64,000 nucleotides of DNA from Nocardia sp. NBC_00508 (GCF_036346875.1 NZ_CP107852.1:4092001-4156000), one strand, 5' to 3'. Positions 17,035 through 26,570 are shown, counted from the first letter of the stretch. Notes: generated from the letters alone by a model not told the origin. Numbers and translations are program-made.

Positions 17035-17532
17035 ATGATCCGGTGGGCGGCCGTGATCACCTGCGTGTTCGCCGTCGCGGTTGTCGAGCTGGTGGCCGTG
17101 GAGCGAGCACGCGGGTTGCTGTTGATCGCCGCGGGTATCCCGATGGCGATGGCGATGGCCTGGCTGGTCTGGTCACTACTCGACCGCTTCGACGGCTGGG
17201 ACGAACCCGAGATCGAGGATATGGACAACGGTCCGGCGGAAATGCTGCGGCGCTGGCACGCCAGGGCGCAGATGCTCGCCGACCGCGCGGACGGCACCCG
17301 CGCCGAGTGGGACCGCCACTTGCGTCCGTTGCTGGCCAAGGAGTTCGAGCTGTCCACCGGTCAGCGGATGGCGAAGAACCGCAGGGCGGTCGAGGCGGCG
17401 GGTATCCACCAATTCGGCCCCGAACTGTGGCGATGGGTGGATCCGGCCAATTCGGCGTTACGTGATCAGACCAGCAGGGCACCGGGACGCGCGGCGCTGG
17501 ACGAGATCCTGAGCCGCCTGCAGAGAATGTGA
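17035..17532 (+). CDS. Small two-helix membrane protein of the MoxR cluster
   Basis: 165 residues. Two N-terminal membrane helices (about 1-22 and 28-48) are followed by a charged, mostly helical cytoplasmic tail. No enzymatic motif is visible. The position between the DUF4129 protein and the MoxR ATPase, and the GTGA overlap with the latter (17529-17532), indicate a partner in the same complex. Function unknown. Confidence 0.7.
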   Translation: MIRWAAVITCVFAVAVVELVAVERARGLLLIAAGIPMAMAMAWLVWSLLDRFDGWDEPEIEDMDNGPAEMLRRWHARAQMLADRADGTRAEWDRHLRPLLAKEFELSTGQRMAKNRRAVEAAGIHQFGPELWRWVDPANSALRDQTSRAPGRAALDEILSRLQRM

Positions 17533-18524
17533 AATGGGTTGAGGCAAGTGCGAGTACACAAATGACGATGCCGATGGATGTGACCGTCCAGCGCAGCGAG
17601 GCCGTGCTCCGGGAGCTGTCCCGGGTCGTGGTCGGCAAGCAGGACGAGATGCAGCTGATCATGATCGCGGTGCTGTCCGGCGGACATGTGCTGATCGAGG
17701 ACCTGCCCGGACTCGGCAAGACGCTCATCGCGAGGTCGTTCGCATCAGCACTCGGGTTGCAGTTCACCCGCGTACAGTTCACCCCCGACCTGCTGCCCGC
17801 CGACCTGCTCGGGTCGACCATCTACGACATGTCCTCCGGCCGGTTCACCTTCCGGCGCGGGCCGGTGTTCACCAACGTGCTGCTCGCCGACGAGGTGAAC
17901 CGCACGCCGCCGAAGACGCAGGCCGCACTGCTGGAGGCGATGGCGGAGGGGCAGGTCAGCATCGACGGCGAGACCTTCGTGCTGCCGCAGCCATTCGTCG
18001 TGCTGGCCACCGACAACCCGATCGAATACGAGGGCACCTACCCGCTGCCGGAGGCTCAGCTGGACCGGTTCGCCATCCAGCTGCGGCTGGGCTACCTGTC
18101 CGAAAAGGACGAGACCCGGATGATCCGGCGCAGGCTGGAGCGCGGCGCGCAGCAGCCGCAGGTCAACCAGGTCGTGGACGCGAACGGCCTGATGGAGATG
18201 CGGCAGTCGGTCGAATACGTGACAGTGCACCCCGACGTGGTCGGCTACGTCGTCGCGCTGGCCACGGCGACCAGGGGACATCCCCAGGTCGAGGTCGGCG
18301 CGAGCCCGCGCGCCGAACTCGACCTCGTGCAGATGTCCAGGGCGCGGGCGCTGCTGCTCGGCCGCGACTATGTGGTCCCCGAAGACGTGAAGGCGCTGGC
18401 CGTTCCGGCCATGGCGCACCGGATCACGCTGCGCCCGGAGATGTGGGTACGCCGGATTCGGGGCGAGGATGTGATCACCGAACTGTTGCGCCGTCTGCCG
18501 GTCCCGCGCGCCAGCGTGACATGA
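17529..18524 (+). CDS. MoxR-family AAA+ ATPase
   Basis: 331-residue MoxR ATPase, a chaperone-like AAA+ protein that usually acts on von Willebrand/DUF58 partners at the membrane. Walker A LPGLGKT is at 59-65, Walker B NVLLADE at about 116-122, and the sensor region LATDNPIEYEGTYPLPEAQLD follows. GTG at 17529 overlaps the previous stop; an ATG at 17562 is an alternative start. It overlaps the DUF58 gene by 4 bp (ATGA). Substrate unknown. Confidence 0.9.
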   Translation: MKWVEASASTQMTMPMDVTVQRSEAVLRELSRVVVGKQDEMQLIMIAVLSGGHVLIEDLPGLGKTLIARSFASALGLQFTRVQFTPDLLPADLLGSTIYDMSSGRFTFRRGPVFTNVLLADEVNRTPPKTQAALLEAMAEGQVSIDGETFVLPQPFVVLATDNPIEYEGTYPLPEAQLDRFAIQLRLGYLSEKDETRMIRRRLERGAQQPQVNQVVDANGLMEMRQSVEYVTVHPDVVGYVVALATATRGHPQVEVGASPRAELDLVQMSRARALLLGRDYVVPEDVKALAVPAMAHRITLRPEMWVRRIRGEDVITELLRRLPVPRASVT

Positions 18525-19795
18525 GACATCGCGACGCCAGCTCCGCGGTCGACGCCGAATTGCGGTGGCGGCCCGCACCGCTGGTCTTCATGCTGGCGGT
18601 GTGCGCGGCGGCGGCCCTGGTGCTCGCGGTCATCCTCGGCAGGTGGCAGCTGGTCGTGTTCGCCGCGCCGCTGCTCGGCGTGCTGGCCACCGCGCGGTGG
18701 CAGCAGTCCTCGACCAGGATTCAGATCGATGGCGGCGGCACGCTGCGCTGTTTCGAATCCGAGGAGGTGGAGCTCACCGTCGCCGCCTTCGTCGAGAAGG
18801 GGCATGCGCTGCTGCGACTGAAGCCGGAGAGCCTGCCCGGGCTCGGTCTCCGAATCGAGGAGGCCGTCGATTCCGGGGTCGCGCCCGCCGGGCTGCGCCT
18901 GGCGCTCACGGCGGATCGGTGGGGCCGCTACCCGGTCTCGGTGCGAGTGTCGGCGCTGAGCCCGGCGGGACTCGCGATCGCGACGGCAGTGTTGCCCGCA
19001 GGGCAGCTGTTCGTCTACCCGATCACCGATCCGCAGCGAATGCGCTTGCCGCGCACCGAGCTTCCCGAGCGGCTCGGCACCCACCTGACCCGCAGGCACG
19101 GCCCTGGCGTCGAGTACGCCGACATCCGCGCCTATGCGCCCGGCGACCAGTTGCGCATCGTGAACTGGCCGGTGAGTGCGCGGCGCGGTCGGCTCTACGT
19201 CACCGAGCGATTGACCAATCGTTCCGCGGATGTCGTCGTGCTGGTGGACACCTCGCAGCAGGCGCCAGGGCCGGCCACCGACTCGCTGGAGTTGTCGGTG
19301 CGCGGCGCGGCGCAGGTAGTGCAGTCGACGTTGCAGGCGGGCGACCGGACCGCGGTGGTGTGCCTGGGCCAGGCACCACGCTGGCTTCGGCCGGATATCG
19401 GACGCCGCCAGTTCTACCGCATCGTCGACACCGTGCTCGGCGTCGGCGATGAGCACATTTCGACCACCGGCACCCTGGCGCCGCACGCGGCCGTGCCGAT
19501 CGGTGCGATCGTGGTGGCGTTCTCCACGCTGCTGGACACCCAGTTCGCGCTCGCGCTGATCGATCTGCGCAAGCGCGGGCACGTGGTGGTCGTGGTGGAT
19601 GTCCTGCGCGGCACCCCGTTCCGCGAGGATCTCGACCCGATCCTGGCCAAGATGTGGCAGCTCGAGCGCGCCGCGATGTACCGGGACATGGGCACCGTCG
19701 GCGTCGACATCGTGGCGTGGCCGCTGGACGCCCGCCTGGACCAGATCATGCGGGTGCTCCCGGAGCACCGCAGAAGCGTGCGGGTGCGCCGATGA
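18521..19795 (+). CDS. DUF58 domain protein
   Basis: 424 residues. Two N-terminal membrane helices (about 22-60) are followed by an extracytoplasmic beta-rich segment. The DUF58 signature IRAYAPGDQLRIVNWPVSAR, with the conserved RxYxxGD and W, comes next, and then a vWA-like fold (VVVLVDTSQ). Typical MoxR partner. ATG at 18521 overlaps the MoxR stop as ATGA, and the end overlaps the next gene in the same way. Confidence 0.85.
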   Translation: MRHRDASSAVDAELRWRPAPLVFMLAVCAAAALVLAVILGRWQLVVFAAPLLGVLATARWQQSSTRIQIDGGGTLRCFESEEVELTVAAFVEKGHALLRLKPESLPGLGLRIEEAVDSGVAPAGLRLALTADRWGRYPVSVRVSALSPAGLAIATAVLPAGQLFVYPITDPQRMRLPRTELPERLGTHLTRRHGPGVEYADIRAYAPGDQLRIVNWPVSARRGRLYVTERLTNRSADVVVLVDTSQQAPGPATDSLELSVRGAAQVVQSTLQAGDRTAVVCLGQAPRWLRPDIGRRQFYRIVDTVLGVGDEHISTTGTLAPHAAVPIGAIVVAFSTLLDTQFALALIDLRKRGHVVVVVDVLRGTPFREDLDPILAKMWQLERAAMYRDMGTVGVDIVAWPLDARLDQIMRVLPEHRRSVRVRR

Positions 19796-20253
19796 CCAGA
19801 TTTCTCGCCGTACTCGCCGGGCTGCTGCTGGTGGCGTCGGTGGCGCTGTTGGAGCCATGGGTCGGCGTTCCCGCCCTGATCCTCGTCGCGCTCGGCTGGT
19901 GGTACCGGCCGCTGGCGGTGTGCGCGGTGTTGTTGGCGCTCGGCGTGCTCGCGTTCGACGACGCGGGGATACTCGCCTCCGCCGCAACGGGATTGGTGGC
20001 CACGACCTATCTGCTCAATGCCGCGACGGTGACCGCGCCGCACGGGGTGGTGCCCACGACCATCCCATCCGTGGTCGGCGCGGTCGGCTTCGCGGTGGTG
20101 GCGGTCGGCGCCGGGCTGATTCCACTGCACCTCTCCTGGGTGCCCCTGGTGGCGCCGATCCTGATCGTGGTGCTGTTCGCCCTGGTGATCCAGGGTGCGG
20201 CAGCCCGTCGCGGACCCGGCGACCGCGACCTCCGGCCGTCCGGCGGAGCCTGA
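19792..20253 (+). CDS. Integral membrane protein, last gene of the MoxR-DUF58 cluster
   Basis: 153 residues with about four to five membrane helices and a short basic tail. No recognised domain. ATG at 19792 overlaps the DUF58 stop as ATGA, so it is co-translated. The five genes 16017-20253 probably form one membrane-linked MoxR system, which in other bacteria is tied to envelope stress or complex maturation; the specific role here is unknown. Confidence 0.72.
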   Translation: MTRFLAVLAGLLLVASVALLEPWVGVPALILVALGWWYRPLAVCAVLLALGVLAFDDAGILASAATGLVATTYLLNAATVTAPHGVVPTTIPSVVGAVGFAVVAVGAGLIPLHLSWVPLVAPILIVVLFALVIQGAAARRGPGDRDLRPSGGA

Positions 20254-20343
20254 CGCCCGCCGAATCTGCGCAATTCTGCCGGGTCGCGAGGCGGTCCGCG
20301 GGTAGATCGTCCGCGTGGTTGCCCCGCGTTCCGTGGGAGCCGG

Positions 20344-21210
20344 TCAGGCGGCCCGGAATCGCAGGGTGACGTCGCTGAGGACCGGTGCGTCGTCGCGGTC
20401 GGCGACGGTGGCCGCGATGGTCAGTGCGTCGTCCTCGCGCCAGATTCGGGTGCGGATCGTTTCGCCCGGGTAGAGCACGCCCGCGAATCGGGCGCGGAAA
20501 CCGGTGACCCGGCTCGCGTCGGCGTCCAGCACGCTGTCGGTCGCGGTCTTGCAGACGATGCCGTAGGTGCACAGCCCATGCAGGATGGGCGCGGGAAAGC
20601 CGGCCGCGCGGGCGAATTCGGGATCGGAATGCAGCGGGTTGCGGTCCCCGCACATCCGGTAGAGCAGCGCCTGCTGCGGCAGCGTGGGCGTGGTGACGTC
20701 GAAATCCGGTGCGCGGTCGGGCAACTCGGACTTGCTGCTGGGTCCGCGCTCGCCGCCGAAGCCGCCCTCGCCCTTGGCGAAGATCGATGACCGCGCCGTC
20801 CACAGCGGCGCTCCGTCGGAACCGGTGACGGTGTGCTCCTGGACAACCACCGCCGCCGAGCCCTTGTCCCAGATCTCCGCGATCCGGCCGGTGCTGGTCG
20901 CTTTGCCCGCGGCCGGGATCGGACGGTGCACCTCGATCTCCTGGTGGCCGTGCACCACCTTCGCCAGATCGATATCGATGCCAGGAAAGCTCACCTTCGG
21001 CGGCTCGGTCTCGTGCAGCGTCGGTGCGACGGTCGCGAAGGTCGGCAGCACCTGCGGTTCCCGATCGTCGAGGTAGCGCAGTTCAGCAGGGTCGGTCCAG
21101 CGCGAACCCGCACCGAGGCCGAGCTGATAGAGCTGTACGTCCGACGGCGTCCAGGCGAATTCCCGGCTGGGCAGTTGCGCGCCGAGCGCGATCTTCGGGT
21201 CGATGGGCAT
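20344..21210 (-). CDS. MaoC-like steroid enoyl-CoA hydratase (Hsd4B/ChsH3, Rv3538 type)
   Basis: 288-residue double-hotdog hydratase. The C-terminal half carries the catalytic motif RMCGDRNPLHSDPEFARAAG followed by PILHGLCTYG, as in R-specific hydratase 2 proteins. In M. tuberculosis the homologue Rv3538 sits beside kstD and hydrates steroid side-chain enoyl-CoAs. ATG at 21210 has AGGAG five to six bases upstream. It lies 195 bp downstream of kstD on the same strand and is probably in its operon. The symbol hsd4B or chsH3 would be reasonable; no dehydrogenase domain is present. Confidence 0.85.
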   Translation of the reverse strand: MPIDPKIALGAQLPSREFAWTPSDVQLYQLGLGAGSRWTDPAELRYLDDREPQVLPTFATVAPTLHETEPPKVSFPGIDIDLAKVVHGHQEIEVHRPIPAAGKATSTGRIAEIWDKGSAAVVVQEHTVTGSDGAPLWTARSSIFAKGEGGFGGERGPSSKSELPDRAPDFDVTTPTLPQQALLYRMCGDRNPLHSDPEFARAAGFPAPILHGLCTYGIVCKTATDSVLDADASRVTGFRARFAGVLYPGETIRTRIWREDDALTIAATVADRDDAPVLSDVTLRFRAA

Positions 21211-21405
21211 CAGAACTCCTTGTGCATGATTGTGGACGAATCCGGGTCGCCTGTGCAGCGCGCGGAGGCACCGGATCTTCGGGTCGAGGACCTGCCGCCA
21301 CCGATCAATCCTGCGAGCCATGACATCGGCTCTGCTCTGCTCGGTCCGCTCCACGGGACGATTTCGCCACGGCCAGATCTGGCTGGCCGTCGACTCGGCA
21401 TCACC

Positions 21406-23106
21406 TCACGCCCCGGCGGTGGCCGCGGCGGGCTGTTCCTTCTTGCGCTCGGCGATGTCCAGCACCGCCAGATAGCCGAAGGCGATGGCGGGGCCGATGG
21501 TGGCGCCGGGACCTGCGTAGGTGTGGCCCATCACCGGGGCGCTGACATTGCCGGAGGCGTACAGGCCCTCGATGACGGTCTCGTCCTCCCGCAGCACCCG
21601 GCCCGCGGTATCGGTGACCAGGCCGCCCTTGGTGCCGAGATCGCCCGGCACCATGCGGGCCGCGTAGAACGGTCCCTGCACCAGCGCCGCCAAGCACGGG
21701 TTCGGCTTGACGGTGGGGTCGCCGTAGTACCTGTCATAGGCGCTGTCGCCGCGGTGGAAGTCCTCGTCCACGCCGGTGGCCGCGAAGCCGTTGAAACGTG
21801 CGACGGTCGCGGCCAGCTTCTGCTCCGGCACACCGATCCGGGTGGCCAGTGCGGCCAGCGTCGGCGCCTGCACGATGAGGTCGTTTTCCATCCAGCGGGA
21901 CGGAAACCGCTGGCCGGGCTGCAGCCCCGCGAAGATGTACCGGTCGCGGTAGCGCTGGTCGAACACCAGCCAGGCGGGCACGTTCTCGCCGGGACCATCA
22001 CCTTGGCCGTATTCGCCGCCGTACATGGTGTGCACGGCCTCGACGTAAGGAGCGGACTCATTTCCGAAACGCTCGCCGTCGGCATTCACGATGACGCAGC
22101 CGGGCAGATTGCGCTCCGCCAGGCAGAACCAGGGCCTGCCGCCCTTGAAGATGGTCGGCCCCCACCAGGCGTCGGCCATGATGTCGACGGCCGCGCCGAG
22201 TTCGAGACCGGCATTGATGCCGTCGCCGGTGTTGGCGGGCGCGCCGGTGGTCCACTCGGTGGTGATGGGCTCGCGCTGGTAGGCGTGCCGCATCTCCGCG
22301 TTGTGCTCGAAGCCGCCGCTGGCCAGCACCACGCCGTAGCGGGCGGTGAAGCGGACGGTCTCGCCCTCGTGTTCGGCCTCGACGCCGGTGACTCGATCGG
22401 CCTCGACGATCAGCCGGGTCAGCGGGGTGTTCAGCAGCAGCGGCACGTCCGCGTCCAGCAGACCCTTTCGCAGCGCGGCGGCCAGCGCCTGTCCCATGCC
22501 GAGCAGATGCTTGCCGGTGAGCCGAGCCCAGGTGGTGCGCGCGCCGACCCGCATGGCGCGCAGCATGCCACGCGGATGCCGCCGGATGAGGTTGAGTTGC
22601 TTGAAATCGGCCTGGGTGACCACGACGTTCAGCGGCGTCTTGCTGTAGGGCGGCTCCAGATTGAAGCGCTCCGCGCCGAGCACTTTGGCGTTGAACGGCT
22701 TCGGTTCGCACGAGCGTCCCGCAGCACGGCCGCCGGGTGCCTCGGGGTAGTAGTCGGAGTAGTCCGGCACCCAGCGCATCTTCAGCGGCGTGTGGTCGAG
22801 CACGAAGTCGAAGGCTTCGGCGCCGCGGTCGATGTAGGTGTCGATCCGCTCCTTGGGTACGACGTCACCGATGATGCTGTGCAGGTAGGTCCGTGCGTCC
22901 TCGCGGTCGTCGGGCCGACCGGACGCGCGCAGCGCCTTGTTGCCCGGGATCCACACGCCGCCGCCGGAGCGGGCGGTCGACCCGCCGTAGTGCGCGGCCT
23001 TTTCGATGACCACCACGCTCAGCCCGTGCTGGGCGGCGGTGAGGGCGGCGGTCATGCCGGCGGCGCCGCTGCCGACCACCACCACGTCGTATTCCCGATC
23101 ATTCAT
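21406..23106 (-). CDS. kstD: 3-ketosteroid delta1-dehydrogenase KstD
   Basis: 566-residue FAD enzyme that introduces the C1-C2 double bond into ring A of 3-ketosteroids. N-terminal FAD-binding motif VVVVGSGAAGMTAALTAAQH; STARSGGGVWIPGN, the substrate-side Tyr-rich segment YSDYYPEAPGGR and the C-terminal MGHTYAGPGATIGPA block match KstD (Rv3537). With KshA it opens ring B. The start is ATG at 23106, with a KstR operator only 2 bp upstream. It is divergent from the FAD protein and hsaEGF. Confidence 0.93.
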   Translation of the reverse strand: MNDREYDVVVVGSGAAGMTAALTAAQHGLSVVVIEKAAHYGGSTARSGGGVWIPGNKALRASGRPDDREDARTYLHSIIGDVVPKERIDTYIDRGAEAFDFVLDHTPLKMRWVPDYSDYYPEAPGGRAAGRSCEPKPFNAKVLGAERFNLEPPYSKTPLNVVVTQADFKQLNLIRRHPRGMLRAMRVGARTTWARLTGKHLLGMGQALAAALRKGLLDADVPLLLNTPLTRLIVEADRVTGVEAEHEGETVRFTARYGVVLASGGFEHNAEMRHAYQREPITTEWTTGAPANTGDGINAGLELGAAVDIMADAWWGPTIFKGGRPWFCLAERNLPGCVIVNADGERFGNESAPYVEAVHTMYGGEYGQGDGPGENVPAWLVFDQRYRDRYIFAGLQPGQRFPSRWMENDLIVQAPTLAALATRIGVPEQKLAATVARFNGFAATGVDEDFHRGDSAYDRYYGDPTVKPNPCLAALVQGPFYAARMVPGDLGTKGGLVTDTAGRVLREDETVIEGLYASGNVSAPVMGHTYAGPGATIGPAIAFGYLAVLDIAERKKEQPAAATAGA

Positions 23107-23107
23107 G

Positions 23108-23121
23108 TAGAACACGTTATA
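23108..23121 (-). promoter_or_regulatory. KstR operator at the kstD start
   Basis: TAGAACACGTTATA fits TnnAACnnGTTnnA at all fixed positions. It abuts the kstD ATG, so it overlaps the transcription start or a very short leader. A possible minus-strand -10 (TATTCT) lies just upstream of it. Confidence 0.82.
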
Positions 23122-23184
23122 GAATAGACGCGCCATTGGTCTATGTTGTGTGGCAGAAGTCTTGCTCGACGTGCTATTTGTCGA

Positions 23185-23198
23185 GGAAACTTGTTTCA
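23185..23198 (+). promoter_or_regulatory. Second KstR-like site, in front of the FAD protein/hsaEGF operon
   Basis: GGAAACTTGTTTCA contains the perfect inverted repeat GAAACTTGTTTC and matches the KstR consensus except for G in place of the first T. It lies 23 bp upstream of the ATG at 23221. Supported by motif and context only. Confidence 0.55.
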
Positions 23199-23220
23199 GT
23201 TTCAGACCGGAGATAAGGAC

Positions 23221-24846
23221 ATGGGCCTCGAATGGGACCTGGCCACCGACGTTGTCGTGGTCGGATACGGCGCCGCGGGTGCGGCTGCCGCGCTGGAGGC
23301 GACCGCGGCGGGCGCGCAGGTGCTCGTGCTGGAGCGGTTCGCGGGAGGCGGTGCGTCGGCGCTGTCCGGCGGCATCATCTACGCGGGCGGCGGCACGTCG
23401 GTGCAGCGGGAGGCGGGAGTCGAGGACACTCCGGAGGCGATGTACGCGTATCTGGAGCGCGAGGTCGGCGCCGCGGTGACGCCCGAGACGCTGCGCCGGT
23501 TCGTCGATGAAAGCCCGGCACTGATCGAGTGGCTGAAGGGACACGGCGTTCCGTTCGAAGCCTCGCTGTGCCCGTACAAGACCTCCTATCCGAACGATCG
23601 CTACTACCTGTACTACTCCGGCAGCGAGATCTCCGGCGCGTTCCGGGATATCCCGGCCGCTCAGCGCGGACATCGGGTGAAGGGCAGGGGCACCTCGGGC
23701 AAGAAGCTCACCGGGCCGCTCGCCGCCGCAGCGTCGCGGCTCGGCGTGCGCGTCGAAACACTCACGCGGGTAACCCGGTTGATCACCGACGGCACCGGTG
23801 CGGTGATCGGCGTGGAATGCCGGACGTTGCGTGACGCCCCCGGCCGCGTGCGCGACCGCTACACCCGCATGGCGAATATCGCGGCCAAGCCGGGCATCTA
23901 CTACCCGCCGCTGCGGCGGGCGATGGAACAGCGGTTGGCTCGGCTGGAACGCCGGTACGGCAGCACGATTCGTGTCATGGCCAGGCGCGGGGTGGTGGTC
24001 AGCGCCGGAGGGTTCATCGCCAATCGGGACATGGTGCGGCAATACGCGCCCGCCTACCGCGGCGGTCTCGCGCTCGGCACCACCGGTGACGACGGCAGCG
24101 GCATCCTGATGGCACAGCAGGCGGGCGCGGCTGTCGACCGCATGGACAATGTCTCCGCATGGCGGTTCCTCCTGCCACCGAGCTCTTTCACCGGTGCGCT
24201 GTTGGTGGACGCCTCCGGTCGCCGGGTCATCGACGAGACACGCTACGGCGCCGCGGTCGGCCACGCGCTGATCACCGAACACGGCGGCAAGGGTTGGCTG
24301 CTGGCCGACAACGCGTTGATGCGCTCCGCGATCGGGCAGATCGGCAAGCAGGGCGCTTGGTTCCAGCGCGGGCAGTTCGAGACCATGCGGCGCACCGCGA
24401 TTCGCGGCGCCACGTTGGAGCAAGCCGCGACCAGGGCGGGCATCGATCCCGCCGGGCTGCGCGCGACGGTCGAGGCGCACAACACCGCGATCGAGACCGG
24501 CGCGCCCGATCCGGTGGGCAAGCCCGCCGAGTTCACCGAACCGGTCCGCACCGGCCCGTTCTGGCTGTTGGATGTGGGCATCAAACCGAGCCTGACCAAT
24601 CCGTGCCCCATGCTCACCCTCGGCGGCGTCGTCGTGGACGAGCGCACCGGCGCGGTCGAATCGACCGAGGGTGAGGACATTCCGGGCCTTTTCGCGGCAG
24701 GGCGCACCGCGATCGGCATCTGCTCCGAGTCCTACGTCAGCGGTCTGTCGCTGGCCGACTGCGTCTTCTCCGGCCGCAGGGCCGGCCGGTCCGCGGCTGG
24801 CGAGCAGGTCTCGGCGCTCGATCAAGCAACTGTGGAAGGAAACTAG
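23221..24846 (+). CDS. KstD-like FAD-binding dehydrogenase (flavoprotein)
   Basis: 541-residue flavoprotein of the FAD_binding_2/KstD superfamily. FAD motif DVVVVGYGAAGAAAALEATA, GGGASALSGGIIYAGGGTS and the C-terminal GLFAAGRTAIGICSESYVSGLSLADC. It resembles KstD-related proteins that occur next to hsaE (Rv0785-like), but the true substrate is unknown. It may dehydrogenate another steroid position. ATG at 23221 is preceded by GGAGATAAGGAC. hsaE starts two bases after its stop, so it is the first gene of that operon. Confidence 0.75.
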   Translation: MGLEWDLATDVVVVGYGAAGAAAALEATAAGAQVLVLERFAGGGASALSGGIIYAGGGTSVQREAGVEDTPEAMYAYLEREVGAAVTPETLRRFVDESPALIEWLKGHGVPFEASLCPYKTSYPNDRYYLYYSGSEISGAFRDIPAAQRGHRVKGRGTSGKKLTGPLAAAASRLGVRVETLTRVTRLITDGTGAVIGVECRTLRDAPGRVRDRYTRMANIAAKPGIYYPPLRRAMEQRLARLERRYGSTIRVMARRGVVVSAGGFIANRDMVRQYAPAYRGGLALGTTGDDGSGILMAQQAGAAVDRMDNVSAWRFLLPPSSFTGALLVDASGRRVIDETRYGAAVGHALITEHGGKGWLLADNALMRSAIGQIGKQGAWFQRGQFETMRRTAIRGATLEQAATRAGIDPAGLRATVEAHNTAIETGAPDPVGKPAEFTEPVRTGPFWLLDVGIKPSLTNPCPMLTLGGVVVDERTGAVESTEGEDIPGLFAAGRTAIGICSESYVSGLSLADCVFSGRRAGRSAAGEQVSALDQATVEGN

Positions 24847-24847
24847 C

Positions 24848-25633
24848 GTGCTGTCCGACGCGGTACGAACCGAACTGGCCGACGAACTCGAGCGCGCCGA
24901 GCGCGAACGGGTGCCGATCGATCCGCTGATCGCCAGATATCCCGATATCGACGTGGTGGACGCCTACGAGATCCAGCTGATCAACATCCGGCGCAGGCTC
25001 GACAGCGGAGCCCGCGTGGTCGGGCACAAGGTGGGTCTGTCCTCGAAGGCCATGCAGCGGATGATGGGCGTCGACGAGCCCGACTACGGGCATCTGCTCG
25101 CGGAAATGGAAGTCTACGAGGACGTTCCGGTCGAAGCGGGCCGCTATCTGTTCCCCCGGGTCGAGGTGGAGGTCGGCTTCGTGCTCGGCGCCGACCTGCC
25201 CGGCGCGAAGTGCACCGAAGAGGACGTGCTCGCCGCCACGGTCGCCTTCGCACCCGCGATCGAGCTGATCGACTCGCGGATCAAGGACTGGAACATCGGC
25301 CTGGCCGACACCATCTCCGACAACGCGTCTTCCGCCGGTTTCGTGCTCGGCGCCCAGCGCGTCGCGCCTGCGGACGTCGACGTCAAGGCGATCGACGCGG
25401 TGCTCACCCGCAACGGCGAGGTGGTCGCCGAGGGCCGCAGCGACGCCGTGCTCGGCGATCCCGTGATAGCGGTCGCCTGGCTGGCGCGCAAGGTCGCGAG
25501 CTTCGGTGTCCGGCTGAAAGCCGGTGACATCGTGTTGCCCGGCTCGTGCACCCGCGCTATCGACGCCCGTCCGGGCGACGCATTCAACGCCGAGTTCGCC
25601 GGACTCGGTTCTGTCCGTCTGCAATTCACCTAG
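24848..25633 (+). CDS. hsaE: HsaE, 2-hydroxypenta/hexa-2,4-dienoate hydratase
   Basis: 261-residue FAH-superfamily hydratase. It adds water to 2-hydroxyhexa-2,4-dienoate, the small product of HsaD cleavage, giving 4-hydroxy-2-oxohexanoate. Family segments include VVGHKVGLSSKAMQRMMGVD, PRVEVEVGFVLG and PAIELIDSRI, with the acidic metal ligands. GTG at 24848 follows GGAAGGAAAC. hsaG follows after 10 bp. The order hsaE-hsaG-hsaF is that of M. tuberculosis Rv3536c-Rv3534c. Confidence 0.92.
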   Translation: MLSDAVRTELADELERAERERVPIDPLIARYPDIDVVDAYEIQLINIRRRLDSGARVVGHKVGLSSKAMQRMMGVDEPDYGHLLAEMEVYEDVPVEAGRYLFPRVEVEVGFVLGADLPGAKCTEEDVLAATVAFAPAIELIDSRIKDWNIGLADTISDNASSAGFVLGAQRVAPADVDVKAIDAVLTRNGEVVAEGRSDAVLGDPVIAVAWLARKVASFGVRLKAGDIVLPGSCTRAIDARPGDAFNAEFAGLGSVRLQFT

Positions 25634-25643
25634 GGAGGCTGTC

Positions 25644-26558
25644 GTGTCCGCCAACGGGACCGTCACCGCCGCGATCGTCGGGTCCGGCAATATCAGTACC
25701 GATCTGCTCTACAAACTGCTGCGCTCGGCGAAGATCCAGCCACGCTGGATGATCGGGATCGACCCGGACAGCGAAGGTCTGAAGCGGGCCCGCGGGCTGG
25801 GGCTGGAGACCTCGCACGAGGGCGTCGACTGGCTGCTCGGACAGTCCGAACTGCCGGACCTGATCTTCGAGGCCACCTCGGCGTACGTGCACCGCGCCGC
25901 CGCACCGCGCTATGCCGAAGCGGGCATCCGCGCCGTCGATCTCACACCCGCCGCCGTCGGGCCCGCCGTCGTGCCGCCGGTGAACCTCGTCGGCGCCAAC
26001 CTCGAGGCGCCGAACGTCAACATGATCACCTGCGGCGGACAGGCGACCATCCCCATCGTCGCCGCGGTGTCGCGGGTCGTCCCGGTGCCGTATGCGGAGA
26101 TCGTCGCGTCGGTGTCATCGGTCTCCGCGGGACCGGGCACCCGCGCGAATATCGATGAGTTCACCAAGACCACCAGCCGCGGCGTGGAAACCATCGGCGG
26201 GGCGCAGCGCGGCAAGGCGATCATCATCCTGAACCCGGCCGAGCCGCCGATGATCATGCGCGACACCATCTTCTGCGCCATCCCCGAGGACGCCGACACC
26301 GACGCGATCGCCGACTCCATCCACCGGATGGTCGCCGACATCCAGCAGTACGTGCCCGGCTACCGGCTGCTCAACGAGCCGCAGTTCGACAAGCCGTCGG
26401 TGGTGTCCAGTGGCATGGCCAAGGTCTCGGTGTTCGTCGAAGTGGAGGGCGCTGGCGACTTCCTGCCGCCGTACGCGGGCAACCTCGACATCATGACCGC
26501 CGCCGCGACGCAGGTGGGCGAGGTCATCGCCGAACAAATCGTCTCGGCCCGGGTGTAA
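25644..26558 (+). CDS. hsaG: HsaG, acylating aldehyde (propanal/acetaldehyde) dehydrogenase
   Basis: 304-residue CoA-acylating dehydrogenase that forms a channelled complex with HsaF and oxidises propanal to propionyl-CoA. NAD motif AAIVGSGNISTDL, catalytic Cys130 in NMITCGGQATIP, and the SSVSAGPGTRANIDEFT loop. GTG at 25644 has GGGAGG six bases upstream. HsaF begins 12 bp downstream. Confidence 0.93.
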   Translation: MSANGTVTAAIVGSGNISTDLLYKLLRSAKIQPRWMIGIDPDSEGLKRARGLGLETSHEGVDWLLGQSELPDLIFEATSAYVHRAAAPRYAEAGIRAVDLTPAAVGPAVVPPVNLVGANLEAPNVNMITCGGQATIPIVAAVSRVVPVPYAEIVASVSSVSAGPGTRANIDEFTKTTSRGVETIGGAQRGKAIIILNPAEPPMIMRDTIFCAIPEDADTDAIADSIHRMVADIQQYVPGYRLLNEPQFDKPSVVSSGMAKVSVFVEVEGAGDFLPPYAGNLDIMTAAATQVGEVIAEQIVSARV

Positions 26559-26570
26559 GGAGCTTTCGAC

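Noticed and set aside
21363..21390. CGGCCAG-ATCTGG-CTGGCCG hairpin between kstD and hsd4B
   Set aside because: A 7-bp stem without T-tract inside a probable operon; not strong enough to call a terminator.
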